Source of the DNA: Thermoplasmatota archaeon
Lineage (GTDB): Archaea; Thermoplasmatota; Penumbrarchaeia; Penumbrarchaeales; Penumbrarchaeaceae
DNA length: 11,190 nucleotides
Direction: 5' to 3'
Assembly (NCBI GenBank): GCA_030591285.1
Contig: JAUVBH010000025.1
Coordinates: forward strand, 1-11,190
The notes beneath the pieces were generated by a model that worked only from the letters and a program-made list of their open reading frames with translations, was not told the origin of the DNA and searched no databases. This document shows, one piece after another, positions 6,644 through 11,190 of this stretch; the stretch's first letter is position 1, and each line of letters opens with the position of its first letter. Made by a program: the position numbers and the translations under genes.

Positions 6644-6652
6644 CATATTTAA
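6644..6652 (-). promoter_or_regulatory. TATA box of tRNA-Ser
   Basis: TTAAATATG on the minus strand is centred near 6648. The predicted start is around 6622, the first base of the inner hairpin, which gives a 26-nt 5' leader for RNase P to remove. Confidence 0.55.
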
Positions 6653-6681
6653 CCATTTACCGCTTTAGTTTATGATGAACT

Positions 6682-7578
6682 TCAGCTGTCTGAAACGTCC
6701 TCTTCAACTTCGAGATCGGCATCTGTCAGATCGTCCTCGATATCAAGATCCGCGTCTGTTTCACCATCTTCGATCTTGAGGTCGTCGTCGGATTCTCCGT
6801 CAGGAATATCTTCGATCTCCTTGTCGGAATTGTTATCCTCTTCCTCGCCATCAGATGGCTTTTCCTCTTTTTCAGGTTTGGAAACATCCGGATCGACACC
6901 TCTCTCCAGCATTTCCACCCTGGAGAGCTCGATATCCTTTTCATCTGAGACCAGCAGGAAATCAGATGGGATCTCTTCTACAGTGAACACTGTTTTTCCA
7001 GCTCTCTGAATGATTATCCCATTGTTTAGGGCTTGTTCTGCATCTATCCTGATGATCACCGGATCCGGTCCTTCCCTGTGGATCCCTGCTTCGTATGCAT
7101 CATTCCATGTTTTGGATAGATGTACCATTCTTCGATCACCGGGTTGCAATCCTCCCTTCAGAAGACCATCGATCTCGTCGGGGATCGATGGGAAATAGAG
7201 CCTCTCGGGGATATTGTCGGTCGGCAGGCTCATACTGAGCTCGAGAGAATGACCGTATGTTGCACGCACATGATTGTTGTCAACCTGATATCTACCCTTG
7301 GGATCGGTCTCGACGAGTCCAATAACATGGGTAGGTCTCAGCCATCTCATCCTATCGCCCCTCTTTCTCTTGACGGCTGATACGAGTTTGTAAATGTCGA
7401 CAAAACCTTCTTCATCCATTTGGAGTCCGAACTTTTCCGGGAAATGTCTCAATATCCCGGCCATGATCCTTCCGAGGGATTCCAGTTCATAGGAGCTCAT
7501 CAGGAACTTTCCCTCATCTCCACAAATTGAGCAGTCCTCACCTCTAAAGAAACCATGGTCTCTACACATTCTGAGCAT
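6682..7578 (-). CDS. kptA: RNA 2'-phosphotransferase (Tpt1/KptA) with acidic tail
   Basis: The family moves an internal RNA 2'-phosphate to NAD+, giving ADP-ribose 1'',2''-cyclic phosphate and nicotinamide. In yeast this finishes tRNA splicing; the archaeal role is not settled. Of 298 residues, 5-19 (CRDHGF...CSIC) form a probable zinc ribbon as in other archaeal members. Catalytic-core matches are LRHFPEKFGLQMDEEGFVDI (R44, H45), KGRYQV (94-99), VRATYGHS (104-111; R105), VHLS (152-155) and AGIHREG (R168), with FTVEEIP near 198-204. The usual YHGT-like motif reads YFPS (128-131). Residues 229-298 are an unusual Asp/Glu-rich tail. The ATG at 7578 has GAAGGTGA 6 bases upstream; ATG at codon 4 is possible. 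It lies 85 bases from the intron-containing tRNA on the same strand. Confidence 0.92.
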   Translation of the reverse strand: MLRMCRDHGFFRGEDCSICGDEGKFLMSSYELESLGRIMAGILRHFPEKFGLQMDEEGFVDIYKLVSAVKRKRGDRMRWLRPTHVIGLVETDPKGRYQVDNNHVRATYGHSLELSMSLPTDNIPERLYFPSIPDEIDGLLKGGLQPGDRRMVHLSKTWNDAYEAGIHREGPDPVIIRIDAEQALNNGIIIQRAGKTVFTVEEIPSDFLLVSDEKDIELSRVEMLERGVDPDVSKPEKEEKPSDGEEEDNNSDKEIEDIPDGESDDDLKIEDGETDADLDIEDDLTDADLEVEEDVSDS

Positions 7579-7661
7579 GGAGCTTCACCTTCTTTACAGA
7601 AACTTGAACAATACGGCTACGAACCGCATTGTATTCTTTCCCTTTCACCCCTGCAAGGAAC

Positions 7662-7672
7662 TTTTATTATTT
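7662..7672 (-). promoter_or_regulatory. kptA: Possible TATA box of kptA
   Basis: AAATAATAAAA on the minus strand would start transcription near 7640, giving a leader of about 60 nt. The leader contains an 8-bp hairpin (7624-7631 with 7609-7616). The hairpin does not cover the ribosome site. Confidence 0.4.
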
Positions 7673-7688
7673 GAAAGGAACGCTGGTA

Positions 7689-7895
7689 CTACAGGTCCTC
7701 CTCTTGGACCTCTTCCTCATCATCAATGCAATCAGTAGTGGTCTTTCTGGTTTTTCCCTGACCTGTGATCTTATGGTAGATAAGTTCAAGGATGTTATCA
7801 GAGACCTCTTTTCTTTTCTTTGCCTCTTCAACAATTTCGGGTGGGTCATTCCGATCCTCCTTGAGCATCCTATGTATCTTAAGACCCATTGTCAT
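7689..7895 (-). CDS. Small helical protein of unknown function, acidic C-terminus
   Basis: I do not recognise this 68-residue protein. It begins MTMGLKIHRMLKEDRNDPPE, is rich in charged helix-forming residues in its middle, and ends in an acidic DDEEEVQEEDL tail. It has no signal peptide or membrane span, so it is probably cytosolic. The frame could open at TTG 7928 (79 residues), but I chose ATG 7893-7895. GAGGTG, a strong ribosome site, lies 8 bases ahead of it, and a TATA box at 7937-7944 predicts a start near 7915, inside the longer version. The 110-base gap to kptA carries another possible promoter, so the two are probably separate units. Coding status is supported by the promoter-ribosome site-ORF layout, not by homology. 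Confidence 0.65.
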   Translation of the reverse strand: MTMGLKIHRMLKEDRNDPPEIVEEAKKRKEVSDNILELIYHKITGQGKTRKTTTDCIDDEEEVQEEDL

Positions 7896-7903
7896 TTGGA
7901 GAG

Positions 7904-7909
7904 CACCTC
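7904..7909 (-). promoter_or_regulatory. Shine-Dalgarno site of the small protein gene
   Basis: GAGGTG lies 8 bases before the ATG at 7895 and decides the start over the upstream TTG. Confidence 0.6.
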
Positions 7910-7936
7910 GGATATTGGGAAGAGCCAATTTACACT

Positions 7937-7944
7937 CTATATTT
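7937..7944 (-). promoter_or_regulatory. TATA box of the small protein gene
   Basis: AAATATAG on the minus strand predicts a start about 20 bases before the ATG, just ahead of the GAGGTG site. It sits in the 145-base gap (7896-8040) after the giant surface-protein gene, where I see no clear terminator. Confidence 0.45.
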
Positions 7945-8040
7945 GATGAACTGATTAAACCTTAATAATACTTACTGGTTTATTTCCAAATCTGATGATT
8001 CAATGCGGTATCACATGATATGTTTAGGGATGTATGGACG

Positions 8041-11000
8041 TCACCATTCGACCTCTTCCTCATCGTCCTCTTCCCACTCTTCTTCATCGTCATCATCCCA
8101 GTCCTCAGGATCATCATCCTCATCCCATTCCACTCCTTCAGGTTCTGGGGCTGTATCAGGTTCTGAGTATGCCGGTTCACTGCTTTCCATACTTGTCCCG
8201 TAGAGGTCATCCGATCCCATTGGATAACCGGTTGGTTGAGTCCCATAGAGATCCTCATATGACAATGTCGCAGGTTCACTTTGCTCCGCTGTCGGTTCTT
8301 GCGTCTCCTCAACTACAGGAGGTGGAGGTTCACTTCTTGATCGTCTCCTTGGTGCCTCGGTCTGATTTGCCTCCCATATCTTCTTGAGGTTTCTCTTTCT
8401 CTTTATGGCTGCGAACAGTATCAGCAGGATCATGAGGACAACGAAGATGACGGCAGCGATCATGAAATATCTTGGATCGTTCATCCAATCTGGAAGTGGG
8501 CCTTTTTCATCATCAGGTTCTTCGAACTCAACGATGGTCATCGGGGGGATATATGTGGTGAAATCCCAGGAATATCCCATATCCAATTCATAGTTGAAGA
8601 CGTCGGTAGCTTTACCCGCGATCGTTAAATTGTAGGTAATTCCCTGGTCCATGTCAGCTGTTATTACGATCGAGAACTCATCTTCCCCCTGGGTAATTAT
8701 CGTTGATACCAGGGTCCTGGTCTGCCTATCCAGACCTGTGTAAGGATCCTTCTCAACTCCCAAAGCTCTGATCGCGATCCATCGCTGGATCGATGTGGCT
8801 TCCACAGGATTGGAGAACTTCAAAATGATCTTTGTCTCATTGGTGAAATTGGAAAAGACCTCTGAATGTGATGATCCCCAGGGATATACCAGCTTGAATT
8901 CTATCCTGATGGTGTAGTTTGCAGTAAATTCAAGTCCCATTGGATTATCCCAGGTGTCCTGTACGGAAGGTTCAACAACAACAGTATAGGTCATCTCGAA
9001 ATCAAGGATCTCCGGTGTTACTGTTACAACGGTCCTGCTTTGTTCCTCCTTGAAAGCATAGGTTGCATCAATTCTTGTACCATTCTCGCTCCGAATATAT
9101 ATCGATCCCATGTTCAAAGATGAATGGTTCATCTTCTCGGAGAATCTGATGATGAAGTGTTGGTTCTCAATGAACTGATACGTGGCGTTCGGAGCAGGAA
9201 GTATCTGGGAGACCCATGGTGGTGTAAGGTCCCCATCTGCATTGATGTTGATCTGGAATATCCTCTGGTTCCCGGAGGGGTCCGATGCTGTAAGGATAAG
9301 TGTATAAGCCCCTGTTTCGGTGAAATTGAAATCAAAGGATATACCTGTGAAGTTCCGGGTCCACCACTGATCAGGAGGTCCATCCAGGTACTGCAGGCTC
9401 CAATTGTAGGTGCTTCCCGCTTCCATTTGTCGGCCATTGTCAGTGAGATTTGCTCTATAGGTCTCAGGGATACCGAGTAATACATCTTGATCTCCAATGA
9501 TGTTGCCAGCAGGAGGTGTCACATCCCCAACGGTGATGTTCAGAGTAAGGTTTGCGGAGTTGTTCCCTCCATCCACAACCTCGATCCAAACAGTGCAGGT
9601 CCCCGGCTCGGGGAAAACGATCCTGACGATCTCGGATGTGTGGTTCTGAAGGAAGTCATAAGGTCCCGAGAAGCTCCATTTTATGGAGTAGTTTGCTCTA
9701 AGGCGGATCCTCGGGTCATTGTCACTGATGTTCAATTCGTATGTTATTGTAAGGTCTTCGGAGACGTTCTTATCCCCATCAATGGAGATCATTGGCGATG
9801 TGTTGTCATAAACGAAGATCTGAAGTGTCATATCATCCGAGTTCCCAGCTGGGTCCCTTACAGCCAACGAAAGCTGGTGAAGCCCAAGTTCTGTGAATGC
9901 AATAGAATAATACTCCATGGAGAACAGCACCTTGGCAGTTCCGTCAGGTCCTCTGTAGGTCCATGTGATGTTATCGATATAGGTGAAGTTCTCATCAAGT
10001 CCCTGGTCATAGGATGATGAGTTCAGGATATATGGGTCCGGTCCGATCTCTCTTTGGATATATGTCTGATCCTCTACATCGATCATGGGAACTGGAAGCA
10101 TCGTATCCAGGGTGAACCAGTATGTTCGGATCGTCGGTCCGGCCCCGAACTGGTCGAAAGCACCAAGGGTTACATTGTTCGCCCCTTCCTGAAGGTCCAG
10201 GTCAAATGAGAAGCCACCAAAATCATCACAGGTATTGTTGGTTCCAAGCACCTCATTTTGCCATACCTCGACCCATCCAAAGGCTTCGGATCTACCATTC
10301 AGCGAGTGGGATGCTATGTTCGTTACCCTCGGAGGTGGTGCCAGGATCTCAACCGAAGATGGCCCTGTGTTGTCGATCCTGAAACCGAAGGCAACAACCC
10401 AGTCTGATGTGTTATTGACCTCATCCGATCCTCTGTATCGAAGGAACATACTGTCGATATTTCCAGGACCTCCAGAGGAATTCCTTGTATCCCAGATGAA
10501 ATTGGCAGGATCACCATACCCTATGGATGTCCAGTTTCCATCGTCCTCCAGACCGTTCTTGTTGGTATCATTGTAATATTCCATTTCAACCGATGTCAGA
10601 TCGGGGCTTCCAGTAAACCGTAAATTTGCAACCCCTACGATGGTATATGGAGTTGTGACCAGATCTATGATCGGTGCTTCCATATCCGTTGGTGTAGCGT
10701 TGAACGGCATTGAAAGAGATGATCCATTTCCGTTCACATCGATGGCAGATACCCTGAACCAGTAGTTGAAATTATCAACAAGCCCAAAGATCGTGTGGTT
10801 GGTCGCGTATGATGATGTATTTGAAAGCAATGTCCATCCATTGAAGGTGCTGATCCTTGTGGATGGGGTTGTGTTCGTGTAGACTGAATAATGACCTATG
10901 TCAGTCTCATCGGTTGGATCCCATTGGATCCGGATCGAATTTCCGGTCTCCAGTGTTGAACCGGTTACATTCTTTGGATATCTGGGAACCGATGAATTGA

Positions 11001-11190
11001 ATGTGATATTGAAATGGTCATGGAAAAGATCTCCAAGGAACGGATCTATTACCCAGGTTTGGAGCATTCTGGTGCCGAATGAGTTGTCTGGAACAGACCA
11101 TATGTCCGAAATATTTCCATCCAGGGAAACGGTATCTCCATGTCCAATGTTTCCATCATCATAAAGATTGGACCAGTCTGTAAGTCCACC
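8041..11190 (-). CDS. Giant FN3/Ig-like/SbsA-type surface protein with acidic cytoplasmic tail, 5'-truncated
   Basis: The frame stays open to the window edge and nothing near the ATG at 11067 looks like a signal peptide, so the N-terminus lies outside; 1049 residues are visible. Counting from that ATG, residues 27-128 are a fibronectin type III domain. About 130-235 and 240-420 are Ig-like repeats, and 425-515 and 518-610 are PKD-like. About 614-722 (PPWVSQILPAPNATY, IIRFSEKMN) is an SbsA-type Ig-like domain, with a second, divergent copy at 727-840. A membrane span (867-888) and a stop-transfer KRKRNLKK follow. The tail (897-1008) is Pro-rich, repeats DLYGT (939-943, 954-958) and ends in an Asp/Glu block with W981, W990, W998 and W1008. 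More than 25 N-X-S/T sequons lie outside, only one inside. It is probably a glycosylated adhesin or cell-envelope protein; the ligand is unknown. Confidence 0.9.
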   Translation of the reverse strand, partial: GGLTDWSNLYDDGNIGHGDTVSLDGNISDIWSVPDNSFGTRMLQTWVIDPFLGDLFHDHFNITFNSSVPRYPKNVTGSTLETGNSIRIQWDPTDETDIGHYSVYTNTTPSTRISTFNGWTLLSNTSSYATNHTIFGLVDNFNYWFRVSAIDVNGNGSSLSMPFNATPTDMEAPIIDLVTTPYTIVGVANLRFTGSPDLTSVEMEYYNDTNKNGLEDDGNWTSIGYGDPANFIWDTRNSSGGPGNIDSMFLRYRGSDEVNNTSDWVVAFGFRIDNTGPSSVEILAPPPRVTNIASHSLNGRSEAFGWVEVWQNEVLGTNNTCDDFGGFSFDLDLQEGANNVTLGAFDQFGAGPTIRTYWFTLDTMLPVPMIDVEDQTYIQREIGPDPYILNSSSYDQGLDENFTYIDNITWTYRGPDGTAKVLFSMEYYSIAFTELGLHQLSLAVRDPAGNSDDMTLQIFVYDNTSPMISIDGDKNVSEDLTITYELNISDNDPRIRLRANYSIKWSFSGPYDFLQNHTSEIVRIVFPEPGTCTVWIEVVDGGNNSANLTLNITVGDVTPPAGNIIGDQDVLLGIPETYRANLTDNGRQMEAGSTYNWSLQYLDGPPDQWWTRNFTGISFDFNFTETGAYTLILTASDPSGNQRIFQININADGDLTPPWVSQILPAPNATYQFIENQHFIIRFSEKMNHSSLNMGSIYIRSENGTRIDATYAFKEEQSRTVVTVTPEILDFEMTYTVVVEPSVQDTWDNPMGLEFTANYTIRIEFKLVYPWGSSHSEVFSNFTNETKIILKFSNPVEATSIQRWIAIRALGVEKDPYTGLDRQTRTLVSTIITQGEDEFSIVITADMDQGITYNLTIAGKATDVFNYELDMGYSWDFTTYIPPMTIVEFEEPDDEKGPLPDWMNDPRYFMIAAVIFVVLMILLILFAAIKRKRNLKKIWEANQTEAPRRRSRSEPPPPVVEETQEPTAEQSEPATLSYEDLYGTQPTGYPMGSDDLYGTSMESSEPAYSEPDTAPEPEGVEWDEDDDPEDWDDDDEEEWEEDDEEEVEW

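Noticed and set aside
6444..6668. 74-codon plus-strand frame across tRNA-Ser
   Set aside because: It runs antisense through the tRNA and its intron; no coding signal.
8003..8203. Plus-strand poly-Ser frame
   Set aside because: It is the antisense reading of the acidic Asp/Glu tail codons of the giant surface protein.
11065..11067. ATG as the start of the giant surface protein
   Set aside because: The frame continues upstream without a stop to the window edge with sensible extracellular-type sequence, and no signal peptide follows this ATG.

Overview
The window looks archaeal, most probably from a Thermoplasmata-like euryarchaeote (lineage is inference). Direct signs are TATA-box promoters about 26 nt ahead of likely start sites, some apparently leaderless genes, a tRNA-Ser with a bulge-helix-bulge intron at position 37/38, a PyrI-type aspartate carbamoyltransferase regulatory chain, an archaeal KptA, and large PKD/Ig-fold surface proteins rich in N-glycosylation sequons. 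All genes except the first lie on the minus strand. Both window edges cut a gene.

Layout: the 3' part of pyrI (1-408, +) ends in a clear hairpin terminator and faces pcp, a pyroglutamyl peptidase (531-1145, -). Upstream of pcp is a long secreted, membrane-anchored PKD-repeat protein (1255-4545, -), followed by its own terminator. Its start is preceded by a 186-nt leader (4546-4731) that folds into several stem-loops and has a good TATA box at the right distance. Next is a 470-residue cytoplasmic protein of unknown function with a charged Lys/Glu/Pro-rich linker (4799-6211, -). A 280-nt gene-free stretch (6212-6491) then holds a chain of inverted repeats and tRNA-like fragments. It is followed by an intron-containing tRNA-Ser(GGA) (6492-6596, -), kptA (6682-7578, -), a 68-residue small protein (7689-7895, -), and the 3' part of a second giant surface protein with FN3, Ig-like and SbsA-type domains, one membrane span and an acidic cytoplasmic tail (8041-beyond 11190, -).

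The genes do not form one pathway. PyrI serves pyrimidine synthesis, Pcp peptide turnover, KptA and the tRNA gene RNA processing, and the two giant proteins the cell surface. The most interesting points are the location of kptA, a 2'-phosphotransferase without a settled archaeal role, beside an intron-containing tRNA gene; the repeat-dense, tRNA-derived stretch with two mutually exclusive folds downstream of that tRNA; and the structured leader of the PKD gene. I found no CRISPR array, transposase, or defence cassette.
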